Positions 53,184-63,506 of a stretch of 64,000 nucleotides of DNA are shown here, piece after piece. Location: positions 62,001 to 126,000 of the forward strand of contig NBIV01000106.1 of assembly GCA_003194525.1 (NCBI GenBank), read 5' to 3'. Made by a program: the position numbers and the translations under genes. Positions within the stretch are counted from its first letter, which is position 1. The number at the start of each line of letters is the position of its first letter. This DNA is from Gracilariopsis chorda. Taxonomy: Eukaryota; Rhodophyta; Florideophyceae; Gracilariales; Gracilariaceae. The notes beneath the pieces were generated by a model. That model ran no database searches and was not told the origin of the DNA. It saw only the letters and a list, made by a program, of their open reading frames with translations.

Positions 53184-56100
53184 ATTTGGTGAGATGGAGA
53201 TGAAACAACGTAATACGAATATGGACTCTGTTGATTCAAGCAGGTCAGCCGTTTGTCAACTCCAGCGAATATGACGATTTCTTCTCGGTTCTATTCAAGC
53301 TCCTGGTTTCAACCGAGGGTTTGGCTTGAACGCGGCGGACACGGCGCTTGGCCAGAGTGAAAATGTAGCGTACAGTCGTCGTTCATTACGGCGGAGACAA
53401 ATCTGCTTTACTGTGATTTATCGGAGTCACGTCGCAGAGGTTTCGGAGGTATCTAGAGGCCCCTGCCATGCGGTATCAGAAGCGTACGGTCCGTCTCCTT
53501 TTGATTCGGATGCTTGTGTGGCAAAAAAAGAAGAAAGGTGCAAATGTGGACCTTGGTAAGCAATCTCGTACCCCCGACTCTTGAAATGATGTAGTTCGCC
53601 CAGTGTCGTGTTCCTGGATTGGATGATAATAGACGTCGACGGAAATTTTTCTTCCTTGAACCGTTAGTTTCCACAGCAGACCCTAATCGATAACCATTAT
53701 TGTCTCCTTCCTAGCCTTGGTGGAGGAACATAAGAACGCAAAGGCTGGCGGAAAATTACATTGGGAATATAGAAATCGAAAATAGCGATCATCGTGTGCT
53801 AACGACTGACAACCTGAGGGAACGATCTTCCCAAAACCGCAAGTACACGACTCTTAACTAGTAGCAAAAAAGAAGCTTTCTCCCTACACACTCAGACTAG
53901 ATGGCCCACCCTCTCTACGCAGCCAGCCACCCAAGTTACACAAAACTTCTGAGCGTTCTGTCTATTTGAGCACTACAACGAAGGCACTTCATGATCAACT
54001 ACTGTCTGCCGCCAAGAAAAACCTTCTCCGCAAAGGCTAAGATTATTTACGCTATCATTCACGACCTGTGTGCCGTTTGAAGGTTTTCAGAAAGAAATAC
54101 ACCTGCAGCGCAGCGAGGCACACACCCACATGATGGAGAGCGTGCTCAATGTCGCATGTTCAAGTGTACAAAAGTTAAACTTCAGAGAGGATAGTTTCCT
54201 GTACTAGATGTCAATGTCATGAAGTTCGATTTGGAATGCGGTAGACACGGAACTCTCTATCTCGAAATTCGTGAGTACTTTGTGCTAACCAAGTGCAGCT
54301 AGGCTTGTTGGGGTGCAAACGACTTCTTCTTCTTCTTCTTAGAGTGGAACTCATCTGGATGGAGTTGGTTGTTTATATTTTGTGGTTTATGCTCCAAAGT
54401 CCGGGCACACTGTACAGGGTTAGCAGCTAACCGCTACCCTTGTAGAACGCTCTACTTAGCACATCACTACATTCAAGTCTAAAGCTTTTTGTAAGAGTAA
54501 CGCGTTGCCACTCTTGTAGCTCAGCATCTCAACCAATAGGCTCGTTTCCAGGCAGTAAGGGGGCTTTCTATGGACCCTCACATTCGCGTAAACTAGTCTT
54601 ACTTGCCACTGCCCGACGTAGCCGATGTCTGCTGCATACCTCATCCACTCATATGCAGCAGCCGCGTCACGCTCACGAGCTACTACACCAAGTCCGAGCC
54701 AAAGCCACCTCAAACTTCTGCAGGAAGTCGAGAGGGTGAACCTCTTGCGCTCGTTCTGAACGAATGTCAAGATACTGTACGTGCATATGGTGCAAATTTT
54801 GAACAACAACGACTGAACTCGAGACGTGGTGCGCAAGACACTAGCGGAAGAACTCGAGGAGTGAGGAATAGGCTTTGGCACTTGCGACAACAATAGGTGA
54901 GGAAACGAAGCGGAAAGTTGCTATGTGTTGTTTTGATAGTGCGAATAGTGTTCACACATGATGTGAAGATGAGATGTTGCTCGTCTCCCAAAGAAGAGCC
55001 GATTGCAAATTGAGGCTCTAAATGTGAGCCAGGCTGACTCAAGCTCATCTGAGATATGCACGTGAGACTAACGTTTGATTGCGATGGGTGGGTGTCAGGC
55101 AGTATAACACAAGTGTTCTTTCCCCAAACTTGCCTTGTACGCCAGTAATCTTTTCGTTACTCTGAATACGGAAGAAGGAAATTTTGGCGGTTGGGTTCGG
55201 TGCAAGTGCGGAGGGGAATGCAAAAAGGGGAAGAATGACTTGGGACAGAAAGCTTGCGAGAGGTTAGCTGAATTGCATGCTGCACACTGCGTTGATGGTT
55301 CCCAACCGCAGGTTTGATCGACGAAGTGACAGGCTAAGGTAACATTTGACTTGACGTAACTTAGCCTTCTAGCCTTGGTAAGGATAGACAAGGTGGCTAA
55401 GTTAAGTTGAACATCTTGCATGAAATCAACTGACTTGGATGTATCCTGCTTGTGAAAGATGAGTGCTCATGATGGTGAATGTATGAAAGTGGGGATGCTG
55501 ATGAGCTCTCAGCATTCACTAGCAGAATAAAGGATTTATCCAAATCAGTTGCGTTCGCGCAAGAGTGTTGGATAAACTTAACCAGTGAAACCACAACTCG
55601 GACCAATTCAAGACAAGTGATATGCTGTGCATGATGCGGGTGTCATGGTGCACCCTTGAGAGCGATGACGTTGCGTGCCACGTGTGGTGTGCTAAACAGG
55701 ACTTCGCTTGTACGTACGGTTCAAAATGGCGGGAGACCTGTGTTGTTCAGAGAGTTGTTCCCGCCTGCCCCCACACCCTTCCCAGTAAAGACGACATCCA
55801 AACAGCAATGAGCAGGATGACTCAAGCGCGATCATGATGATGGCGCCGACTTCCAGCGCTCATGGGTTTGGTCATCGGACCGGCAGCATGGCATAAAGCT
55901 GCTGTCACATGGCTTTTGTGGAGAAGGATCAGTCGTTGACTAACATGGCGTGGAATTAAAGCCACAACGGTATCCACGCCCTGAAGGTTTGCAAAACCTT
56001 CACGAAAGAAAGGCACACACAACACCTGACAATCGCGAGGCAAGCGCTTGTACTAGCACACCTGGCGCGCAACGGCGCCAAATGTATGCCACACGTACTC

Positions 56101-56633
56101 AACGCGCTTGTGACAAGCATAAACAAGTGCCCCCGAGCAGCAGCCGTCGTATGCAGCGCCACAAAGCATGGCCAACAGCCCAAGCAGCATCACCAAGCGA
56201 GAAACACGAAAGCTTCCCCTGTACATACGAAGGGCAGCCACTTTGGTGCGCTTTCTCCGCGCGATGATGTGAGCACGCCGGGTGTTCAACCGGCTGTGAT
56301 GCGCTCGCTGACAGCAGTGAGCGCACGCGCCACGCGGCGCGCAACGCCGCAGAAAACGCGCCAATCACAGCGCGCCGCAGTCGGCAGTCACGTGCGTGCC
56401 GCGCACGCGCGCCCAGCGCGCCAGCTCATCATCCACCGTACCATCTCCTTCGTCCCAACTGCGAACTTCGGACCCACTCCATGATCCACACGTGAGAACC
56501 CCCCAGCCGCTTCCCTGCCCGCCCTCAACAACTACATAAAAACCCCGTCGCGCTTACCCTTGACACCCCCAAACCCGCCCCCGCTCCTCTGTTCCCTTCT
56601 TCCCCTCATCTTCCCAAACCCCACCCCCTCCAA
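53184..56633. other. Intergenic stretch with CACGTG sites before 56634
   Basis: No firm gene is seen in 3.4 kb. A minus frame at 54456-54893 contains one segment, VARERDAAAAYEWMRYAADI, that resembles a single Sel1-type repeat and may be a relic. A stem of 9 bp occurs at 55358-55403 (AACTTAGCC with GGCTAAGTT). CACGTG cores lie at 56399-56404 and 56489-56494 in GCGCGC-rich DNA, and CTACATAAAAAC near 56530 is TATA-like; together these look like the promoter of the small gene at 56634. Confidence 0.45.
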
Positions 56634-56885
56634 ATGGCCGCTTCGTCTCGTAGTTCGGCCCGTTTGTACAGCCGTCGCCGTTCCCGACTTTCTCTCACAC
56701 CCTCCAACTCGTCGCTTTCTTCCGCAACAACCCCGGCCGCATCACTCTCCCGTCGAGCCCGTGCCGCCTCTAAACGCATTTCACGTCTCCACATAGAGAA
56801 CCGACGTCTAATCGCCCTGCTATCTAGAATCGAGTCAATACTCACAAATGCTCAACCGGCGCTCATTTCGCCACGTCCGCAATAG
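56634..56885 (+). CDS. Small basic protein with C-terminal coiled coil
   Basis: This 83-codon frame lies about 100 bp after a TATA-like ACATAAAAAC and 140-230 bp after two CACGTG cores, the setting of other genes here. The N-terminus is Ser/Arg-rich (SSRSSARLYSRRRSRLSL) with a SLTPS site. The C-terminal half is a probable amphipathic helix (SKRISRLHIENRRLIALLSR) with heptad Leu/Ile spacing, suggesting dimerisation or nucleic-acid binding. There is no signal peptide. It converges on the gene ending at 56947, leaving only 61 bp between the stop codons. I recognise no family. The main doubt is size; the minus frame 56606-56845 is also open. Confidence 0.5.
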   Translation: MAASSRSSARLYSRRRSRLSLTPSNSSLSSATTPAASLSRRARAASKRISRLHIENRRLIALLSRIESILTNAQPALISPRPQ

Positions 56886-56946
56886 CAGCTCTTGCAGAAG
56901 CTTGCAACACGCTTCAACGCTTTTATTTGTCACCCTTCAAAACCTT

Positions 56947-58095
56947 TCACACAAACGATGGTCCGCGAGGGGGATATAACGCTGCACCACTACTACCCCC
57001 GCCGTTCGAATTTCCCCTCGTTCCCTGTCGTTGTGCAAAGTTAACACCGAGCATGGCCACACCTACCACAATCACAACTCCACCCACAACACTCACAAGC
57101 CCAACCGGACGTTGAGCACCGATACCCCCCATCTCCACGGCAGCAGCACGAGAACTTCCATTGCCCTCTATGCCAATTCCCTCCCCTCCATCACCTCCAA
57201 CACTCTCCCTACGCACAAAACCTTCTGCAGAAGAGCCGTTTGCAACCAATCGAGCCGCAGTGTCACCGCCTCCCAACGCTCCATACAATCGGTTCAACCC
57301 TTGCATCGCCTGTAAAACACCTTCTCGAATTCGTTCCTTTCCTTCCATAGACCACCATCCATTCGTCTTTTCCTCCTCGTGCATAATCTCATGTTCGCTC
57401 TCTGACACCTTTCGTTCCGCTTGCGGACCGAGCGGTTTGTCCATGTCATTAATCTCTTTCTTCAGGATAGTCAGCGTTGAGTCCTCTTTCTTACTTTCGT
57501 CCAGTCCACCTTCCCTCTCCACTTTCTCCGAGTCCCGTACCTCCACTTCCACGGGCGCCTTTTCACTCGCCACTCGTTCCGGCACCCGGTCGGATATTCT
57601 GTCCGACACTGCATCCGCCACTCGATCAACTTCACGTTGGTGCTCTCTCGTCAGACCAGCTTCGCCTCTTTCACTTCTAGCCACCCCTTTCATCACAGCG
57701 ATGTCATCGTCTTTAACAGCGTAGACAGCAGACCCAACAGTAGCGTATCGAACGTCCCGGCCATTACCACGCTCTTCACGTCCTTGTCTTCTTGGGTTGT
57801 CCCTTATGGCACCAATGCTGGTGGCACGTTCACCAACAGTTTGTTCCATGTGGTTCACACCTCGACTGCCCGTAGGTATCGCTTCACTGTGTTCTTCGCG
57901 AACGGGGTCTTCCTGACTTCTCATTAGCGGCCGTTCCTCTGTTTTAGCGTCACCCTTGTCCCGCTTTGCGACTCGAGCTTCGTCCCCATCTCTGTTCGAG
58001 AACATCCCTTTCCACGGAAACGCCTCGGAACTGTCAAAGAAACCAACCGTAACCACAAGCGCAAAAGCCAACAGCGGTGCTCCTCGCATCTTCAT
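56947..58095 (-). CDS. Hypothetical type I membrane protein with charged ectodomain
   Basis: The product has 382 residues. A signal peptide (1-25, LLAFALVVTVGFFDSSEA) is followed by about 300 hydrophilic residues rich in Arg, Glu, Asp and Lys with helical stretches (REVDRVADAVSDRISDRV; STLTILKKEINDMDK), then a Gly-rich region and one transmembrane helix near the end (LVSVVGGVVIVVGVAMLGV). A short tail with PPRGPSFV follows. This is type I topology with a long, probably coiled-coil or disordered outer part. No Cys cluster or known domain is visible. The frame is intact with a clean signal peptide, which supports a real gene. Its start faces 1.2 kb of intergenic DNA. The function is unknown. 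Confidence 0.7.
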   Translation of the reverse strand: MKMRGAPLLAFALVVTVGFFDSSEAFPWKGMFSNRDGDEARVAKRDKGDAKTEERPLMRSQEDPVREEHSEAIPTGSRGVNHMEQTVGERATSIGAIRDNPRRQGREERGNGRDVRYATVGSAVYAVKDDDIAVMKGVARSERGEAGLTREHQREVDRVADAVSDRISDRVPERVASEKAPVEVEVRDSEKVEREGGLDESKKEDSTLTILKKEINDMDKPLGPQAERKVSESEHEIMHEEEKTNGWWSMEGKERIREGVLQAMQGLNRLYGALGGGDTAARLVANGSSAEGFVRRESVGGDGGEGIGIEGNGSSRAAAVEMGGIGAQRPVGLVSVVGGVVIVVGVAMLGVNFAQRQGTRGNSNGGGSSGAALYPPRGPSFV

Positions 58096-59306
58096 CGTGA
58101 TTCTGGCTTAGCTCGCAACACCAAGAGACAAACAATCCCAAGTACAAAAGCGTAGTCGGGTCAAAAAACTCGAGCTTCCGGATCGCGCAGACCTTTCTTT
58201 GTCCTCTTCTCTGAGGATTCACAGCACCAGGCTGACTCGGTACAAGCACCTAACCTACCTTTCTGACGGATTGATCAGCAAACAACTATCGGCCTTTGAG
58301 CGCCCAACAGCTCTTGTACACTAAGCGGTTGAAACCGCGCTCTGGTTCCGTTTTAATTCGAACCAAAGTGCTGCACAACACACACTCTACAAGCTTCGAT
58401 GCGACGTGCTATTAAATTACAAGCCTTCTAAATTGGCTGTCTCCGTCACCATGCAAGGAACCCCGTCACCTTAGAATTATGCTGTACAAGGGCCATACAG
58501 ATCTCAACCGCAACAAGTTCACCAAACTCGAGCGGAATTTCTAACAATACATCCTTCAACGCGCATAATACCAACATACAGTGAGCCAGAAGCTACAGGC
58601 TAAGGGCAGTTGCAAAACAGGAACACTTCACGGTTTCATGAAGTGCAGCGTTTTGACATCCAACGTCCTCTTTTGTTGCTCAACGGTTGAAACCACCAAC
58701 CGCAGCATCATTGATGTCGAACGAAACTCTGCCTGTCGCTGCAAATAATGTAATTTACCTTACATCGAGCCCCGGCGCAAACCTAAGTGTCGGCGTACCT
58801 TTGACGAAGTCGACCGGCCTGCTGTAACACAGCCCCCTCTTTCACGAAATAAATAGAAGCCACCTTCGTTAGACCGCACAACCTACCCAACTCAAATACC
58901 GACGTACCGTTTGTACGAATTCGTTTGGAGCAGGTGCGGCCCCGCCCCAGTTCAAGCAAACGGACTGTGTTTCATACGCTTAGGGTTACAGTGCAGAAAT
59001 GTGCAGGGTTTATAATCATGGGACAGCATCTTGCGTCCACACGTGCCCACTCGTGACAGGCTGAGGAACAGCACTGCCAATCCAACAACCCCTTGGAACA
59101 ACAATCGTTCTAGTAGAAACCATTGCCGCTCAACAGGGCAAAGGGCAAGTTTACACAAGCAAGTGTGCTAAGCACGGTGGAACCGATACCTGATGCCTTT
59201 CGTCGCTGCTAAACCCATTTTCTCACAAACTTCAATATGAATCATCATCACCATCATCAGTGTGCTTATATATCTTTGCGAATTATTCGCATGCGCAGCC
59301 CAAGTC
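58096..59306. other. Intergenic stretch between PLD 3' end and the 58095 gene
   Basis: No gene is seen. Small hairpins occur, such as GCGGTT-GA-AACCGC near 58326 and CACTTCA/TGAAGTG near 58627-58649. The left part is the presumed promoter of the minus-strand gene starting at 58095; neither a TATA box nor CACGTG was found there. Confidence 0.5.
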
Positions 59307-61907
59307 TCATCCCGTGAGTGTGTTGGGAAGTGCAGGCGTCGCTTTGCCCTTGATGAGGGCGGCACTAAAGTCGGGGAAGGTCGCGTCGGTAGCAATCACT
59401 TCACCAGTAGTCTCGTCATATTCGTACGGGAACAAAACCAGATGCCCATAAGGCAGATCGGTAACACACTCAGGATCATCCGATTTGAAAGTCTCCCAAT
59501 TGGTAGTAGCCAACTCACGAATGTGGTGGACGCATTCCAATGATGACGGGTTCTCGAACACATCATGATAGCCACCCAAGTGTTCCGACCAGACGCTAGC
59601 GCGGAACGCTGCCACGTCACCCTGCGGCAAGCTAGGTTCGCCGTCGGTGGGCAAATAACCATTGCTTCCCGTCGCAACGTGTTCGGGTTGCCATGCTGCA
59701 ATCGCAATCTCAGTGTCTCGAGAGCCGTCCAAAGAGCGGCTATTAATGTTCGCAGAGCCAACAACAGCGACTGTATCATCAAACACGGCAAACTTGCTGT
59801 GAAGATAAATCATAAACCGACGGCTTTCCGATAAACGTTTCTCCACATCATTGCCGCCGCCATTTCCCTCTCCGCCTTCCTCAGACTCGCGATTCACAAG
59901 GCAGAATAAATTGAACCAGTCTGACACACTAGTATCACTACCAACCTCGTCAATAGTTTTCTTAACTCGAGAGGTGATGAGATTGATTGTCTTCCGCTGA
60001 TGAGAGAGAATCTCCTGTACAGCAGCAGAATCCGGCGGCCCTTCCGGGTACATGGGAACACTGACATAAACAGCGAATCTTTCGCCACTACGGATCTTGG
60101 CGCAGATCTTTTCTGCAATCTCTATAGGTACCAAATGAGAGGCAAAGCCACCCCTCTGGTTGGAGTCCCACAAATGACTCGATCCTAGAAAGTATTGATT
60201 CTCAATGTAGATGAAGTGCTTCGCGGCGCGGATCTGGTGAACGTAGGCATGATGAATACTGCAGTCCGAATGGGCGTTTCGTCGCACCATCAAACCAGGT
60301 CGCTCAAGGCTAAGCTTAGTGGACGCCTCATTAATGCTTCGCAGAAGGTGACAATTAAAGTCTCCATCTTGCTTCTCGTTCTCCTCCGAAGCAAGCATAA
60401 GGGTTTCCTCCGAACGTTGGTGCAGAGAGTTCTTCATGTGATCCGGTGCTTGACGGGCCCAACGCCCCTCAAAATTGGTGAGAATATCCCATGCAGCCAT
60501 TCCGGTAACGTGAGCATGAATGTCATGCCAAGGTTCCCTCGGTCCTGAATCGGACGTGACAGTGAGAGCACAAGCCTGCCAAAAGTCCGGCGGGGCATGA
60601 AGATCTTTCAAGGTGCGGAACAGACTGTGATTCTGATTGTCATAACGGCCATCAGTAAGATCCAGTCCACCAATCCAAGCCTCCAATCGACTCTTCCCAG
60701 AGTGCGGGTCATGACGCGTAACAAGGACAGTCTTCTGGTGATGAGTAAACATGATGGCGTCATTAAGATCGGCGAGGGGTCCGTATTTGGGATTTTGCCT
60801 GCCAACCTTAATACAATTGACTCTACTGTTGTCAAAGTAGGCCACAATCTCCTCATCATGCGTTCCCATCATGCCCTGATACAACTGATTGCTAGCGTAT
60901 TCATCCCAGACCATGACGCAGACGGTGACGCCTTCCTCCGCTTTCTGTTTGAGCATGTTGCCCAGAGTGAGCCCGTTCCACTCGTCTTCATCGTAGTTGG
61001 TGCGCACCATGACGAGCTCCGGCCACACAGCCCAGCCCGTGATGTAAATAAGCTCGGTAGAAGACATGATAGCGCGGGCAAGTTCAGACCAGCAACGGCC
61101 ATGGTGGTACTCGGGGCGGAAGGGAATAACTGGAAGATAGCCCGGCACAGAATCGGCATCCTGGTAAAAACGGACGCGCACGCCCTCACGCAGCGGAAAA
61201 TAAAGCTCCTGCATGGCGACCGAAGCGTAGTCATCAAGCTCAGAAACGGGGGTGTAAATGACGGTGATGCGCAGATCACCAAAGAATGCGGACTCGGACA
61301 CGTCGGGTGGAGAGTCCGGTGCATCATCTTCGTCACTGTGATCGCCACCGACTTCCTCCTCAAGAACCTCCCTGACGTAAGGGCCGAGCGGAAACCAATC
61401 CGAAATTGAGCGTTCTTCACTGATGCGCGCCGCGGTGATGGACAGCATGCTGAGATGCTTGACCTTGGACAGAATGGAAAGCGGCCCAGTTCGCTTTGCA
61501 GCCTTGACTCGGAATTCCAAGGCCGAAAAGTCGTGACACACATCGAAGACGATTGTGGAATTCCACTGCGGCGAGGAGGTATTGTCAATGACGCGCGTCT
61601 GCATGATCTTGTTATAGCCCAGTTTGACGGAGACGTACGGATCGACGCCATCAATGGAGGAGGTGACGGCTCGTTCAAGGCGCTCGAAGAAGCGGGAGGT
61701 GCCCGTGCCCTCCACGTTTCTGGCCTCGTGCACGGAGACGGAGAGCTTTCCGTGCAGAAAGGCGCCGATAGCCGGCTGCGTCTCGGACGGATTTCCGGAG
61801 TAGGCGCGCTCTTCCATGGCGAACGACGACGACGAGGACGATTTTTTCGAAGAGCTTCTACGGCCGAATCTGCCAAAGGTGCCCTTGACGGAGGGGAGCA
61901 GCCCCAT
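59307..61907 (-). CDS. C2-domain phospholipase D, plant-like
   Basis: PLD hydrolyses phosphatidylcholine and related lipids to phosphatidic acid, a membrane signal. The product from MGLLPSVKG has 866 residues; an in-frame ATG 16 codons upstream (61955) is also possible. After a Ser-rich leader comes a C2 domain (about 50-190: LHGKLSVSVHEARNVE, VDPYVSVKLGYNK, TSSPQWNSTIVFDV), which binds membranes with calcium in plant enzymes. The catalytic half holds FRPEYHHGRCWSEL, ITGWAVWPELVMVR, the first HKD region (THHQKTVLVT, His390/Lys392), WIGGLDLTDGRYDNQNHSLF, YIENQYFLGSSH and the second HKD motif HSKFAVFDD (His703/Lys705/Asp710) with VGSANINSRSLDG. The first motif has Thr397 where HKD enzymes have Asp. 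Both catalytic His are present, so activity is likely. It shares a divergent promoter with 62484. Confidence 0.95.
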   Translation of the reverse strand: MGLLPSVKGTFGRFGRRSSSKKSSSSSSFAMEERAYSGNPSETQPAIGAFLHGKLSVSVHEARNVEGTGTSRFFERLERAVTSSIDGVDPYVSVKLGYNKIMQTRVIDNTSSPQWNSTIVFDVCHDFSALEFRVKAAKRTGPLSILSKVKHLSMLSITAARISEERSISDWFPLGPYVREVLEEEVGGDHSDEDDAPDSPPDVSESAFFGDLRITVIYTPVSELDDYASVAMQELYFPLREGVRVRFYQDADSVPGYLPVIPFRPEYHHGRCWSELARAIMSSTELIYITGWAVWPELVMVRTNYDEDEWNGLTLGNMLKQKAEEGVTVCVMVWDEYASNQLYQGMMGTHDEEIVAYFDNSRVNCIKVGRQNPKYGPLADLNDAIMFTHHQKTVLVTRHDPHSGKSRLEAWIGGLDLTDGRYDNQNHSLFRTLKDLHAPPDFWQACALTVTSDSGPREPWHDIHAHVTGMAAWDILTNFEGRWARQAPDHMKNSLHQRSEETLMLASEENEKQDGDFNCHLLRSINEASTKLSLERPGLMVRRNAHSDCSIHHAYVHQIRAAKHFIYIENQYFLGSSHLWDSNQRGGFASHLVPIEIAEKICAKIRSGERFAVYVSVPMYPEGPPDSAAVQEILSHQRKTINLITSRVKKTIDEVGSDTSVSDWFNLFCLVNRESEEGGEGNGGGNDVEKRLSESRRFMIYLHSKFAVFDDTVAVVGSANINSRSLDGSRDTEIAIAAWQPEHVATGSNGYLPTDGEPSLPQGDVAAFRASVWSEHLGGYHDVFENPSSLECVHHIRELATTNWETFKSDDPECVTDLPYGHLVLFPYEYDETTGEVIATDATFPDFSAALIKGKATPALPNTLTG

Positions 61908-62094
61908 ATCGAGCGTCAGCTTCACAACGAGACGATCAGGCGATACGCAGCACACGCGGGGGCGATGGAGCGGCTGGAGCGGCTGGAGCGGCTGCCGACC
62001 GCCCGGCCAGCCGCCAAGGCCCGAACAGAAACGTCATGTGCGCAGCCGCCCACACAGCAATGCCAATCCCCAAGTTGCACAGCGGAAACGCCTC

Positions 62095-62172
62095 GCCACG
62101 TGGCCACCTCTGCCACGCGCGCCACGTGGCCACCTCTGCCACGCGCGCCACGCGGCCAGCTCCGCCACGCGA
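62095..62172. promoter_or_regulatory. 26-bp unit repeated three times in a divergent promoter
   Basis: Units 62095-62120 and 62121-62146 are identical and carry CCACGTGG plus a CCACGCG half. The third, 62147-62172, is a variant in which CACGTG has become CACGCG. A further GCCACGTGG lies near 62237. The array sits in the 576-bp gap between the PLD start (minus) and the gene at 62484 (plus) and may regulate both. The binding factor is unknown; bHLH or bZIP is inferred from the core. Confidence 0.7.
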
Positions 62173-62483
62173 TCCCACGCGCGCCAGGCGGCTCTTGCAA
62201 TTGGCGGAGCGGTGCGCGCGCCGGTGGCTGCGCGCCGCGCCACGTGGGGCGTTGGCACGGCTGTACTGCAGCGCGACAGCAGCGCTGTTGGAGTCCAACA
62301 GTTGGACGCCACGCGCGCGCCACGCCACGACGCCTGTTGCGCACTGTGCGCACGCGCGCGCGCTCAACTCGCCCGTTCTCGTTGCACGCCCGCACCGAAC
62401 AACTCGCCTCCCGCTCCCCGCCGCGCTCCACGCCGCCGCCGCTCCCCAGCTCCAACCCCAAAACTACCGCCCCCGCCGCCACC

Positions 62484-63506
62484 ATGTCAACCGGCGTCAA
62501 TCACCTACGCTCCCCCGAGCAACGGCGCAGCGACCATCTCACCATCCTCACCCGACGCGCCCCCCCGCCCCGTACCTGCGGCCGCTTCTTCAAGGTGCCC
62601 GCCGACAACCCCGTGCGCATCCACGCCATAGACCCGTTCGACTCCGACGCAGACACCGACGGTCCGCCCTCCGATTCGTTTGCATGGCGTCGTGAGCACT
62701 CCCGCATCCGCACAAGCTCCAGCGTCAACAGTCTTTCCTCCCGCATAGACACCGATTGTCCGCCCCGCCGCCCGCGTCGCCCCTCCACCCCAACCATACT
62801 CCCTCTTTCCCGCGACAGAGCCGTCAGTTTCTACGGCGCTAAATCTGCGACCGCCCCCGCTCCCACCGCCGATGACGTCTTGGGCGCCATCAGTCCGCAA
62901 CGTCTCAAGCAGCTTCTGGGCGACGATTACGCCCTGTTTTGCCCGTCCGTCAATTCGAAACACGCGCAACAGGCGCAAACGCCAACGCATGCGCTTGCAC
63001 ACTCCTCTTCTACTAACACGCTCTACGTGTCGGAGCAAACCGGACTCCCCGTCTCGCTCGTGTCGGACGGCAGTTTTCGCGCCGAAAGTGATGATGAGAA
63101 GGATGTCGAACAGCTCAGTCGTCAACTCATCGCTCGCTACAATCGCTCAGCCCCACAATCTCCATCCGTCCCGCTTTTCGTTGAAGAAATTGGTCGAGTG
63201 CCGCGCGTGGCCGTGGTGGACGGAAAGGCGCGTCGCATTCGAGTTCGCAAACCGAATGCCGCCTCATTTCGCGCAATGCCCTCGCACGCCAACAGCATCA
63301 TAGCGCGCTGTTTCGGGCGTTGCGTCAACAAGCACACGGACGAAGAGCAACGTCGCGCTCATATGCTCGGTGTGAATGTGCTTAGAAAGGCTTTGCAACG
63401 TGTGGGTAGGTGGAGTGAACAGCAGCACTATCGTCGCCCCCCGCCACCCGCCGTGCCGGATAACATAGATCGAGTGGACAACAACAAACATCACTTCCTC
63501 AACTGA
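62484..63506 (+). CDS. Hypothetical protein divergent from PLD
   Basis: The product has 340 residues. ATG 62484 sits in an ideal start context (GCCGCCACCATG), and codons upstream in the same frame are antisense to PLD or promoter DNA, so they are excluded. The N-terminal half is Arg/Pro/Ser-rich and probably disordered (TLTRR-type basic patches, SSSVNSLSSRIDTD, PRRPSTPTILPLSRD). The middle has a helical LGAISPQRLKQLLGDDYALF (about 133-152). The C-terminal third is more ordered and basic (VEEIGRVPRVAVVDGKARRI, SIIARCFGRCV, MLGVNVLRKALQRVGRW). There is no signal peptide or membrane segment. I do not recognise a family. Divergent pairing with PLD over a shared promoter suggests possible co-expression but says nothing about function. 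Confidence 0.7.
   Translation: MSTGVNHLRSPEQRRSDHLTILTRRAPPPRTCGRFFKVPADNPVRIHAIDPFDSDADTDGPPSDSFAWRREHSRIRTSSSVNSLSSRIDTDCPPRRPRRPSTPTILPLSRDRAVSFYGAKSATAPAPTADDVLGAISPQRLKQLLGDDYALFCPSVNSKHAQQAQTPTHALAHSSSTNTLYVSEQTGLPVSLVSDGSFRAESDDEKDVEQLSRQLIARYNRSAPQSPSVPLFVEEIGRVPRVAVVDGKARRIRVRKPNAASFRAMPSHANSIIARCFGRCVNKHTDEEQRRAHMLGVNVLRKALQRVGRWSEQQHYRRPPPPAVPDNIDRVDNNKHHFLN

Noticed and set aside
60597-61409. 270-codon open frame on the plus strand
   Set aside because: Antisense to PLD, no recognisable domain, no start context.
61455-62483. Upstream extension of the 62484 gene
   Set aside because: It is antisense to PLD and then runs through the repeat array of the divergent promoter; ATG 62484 has an ideal context.
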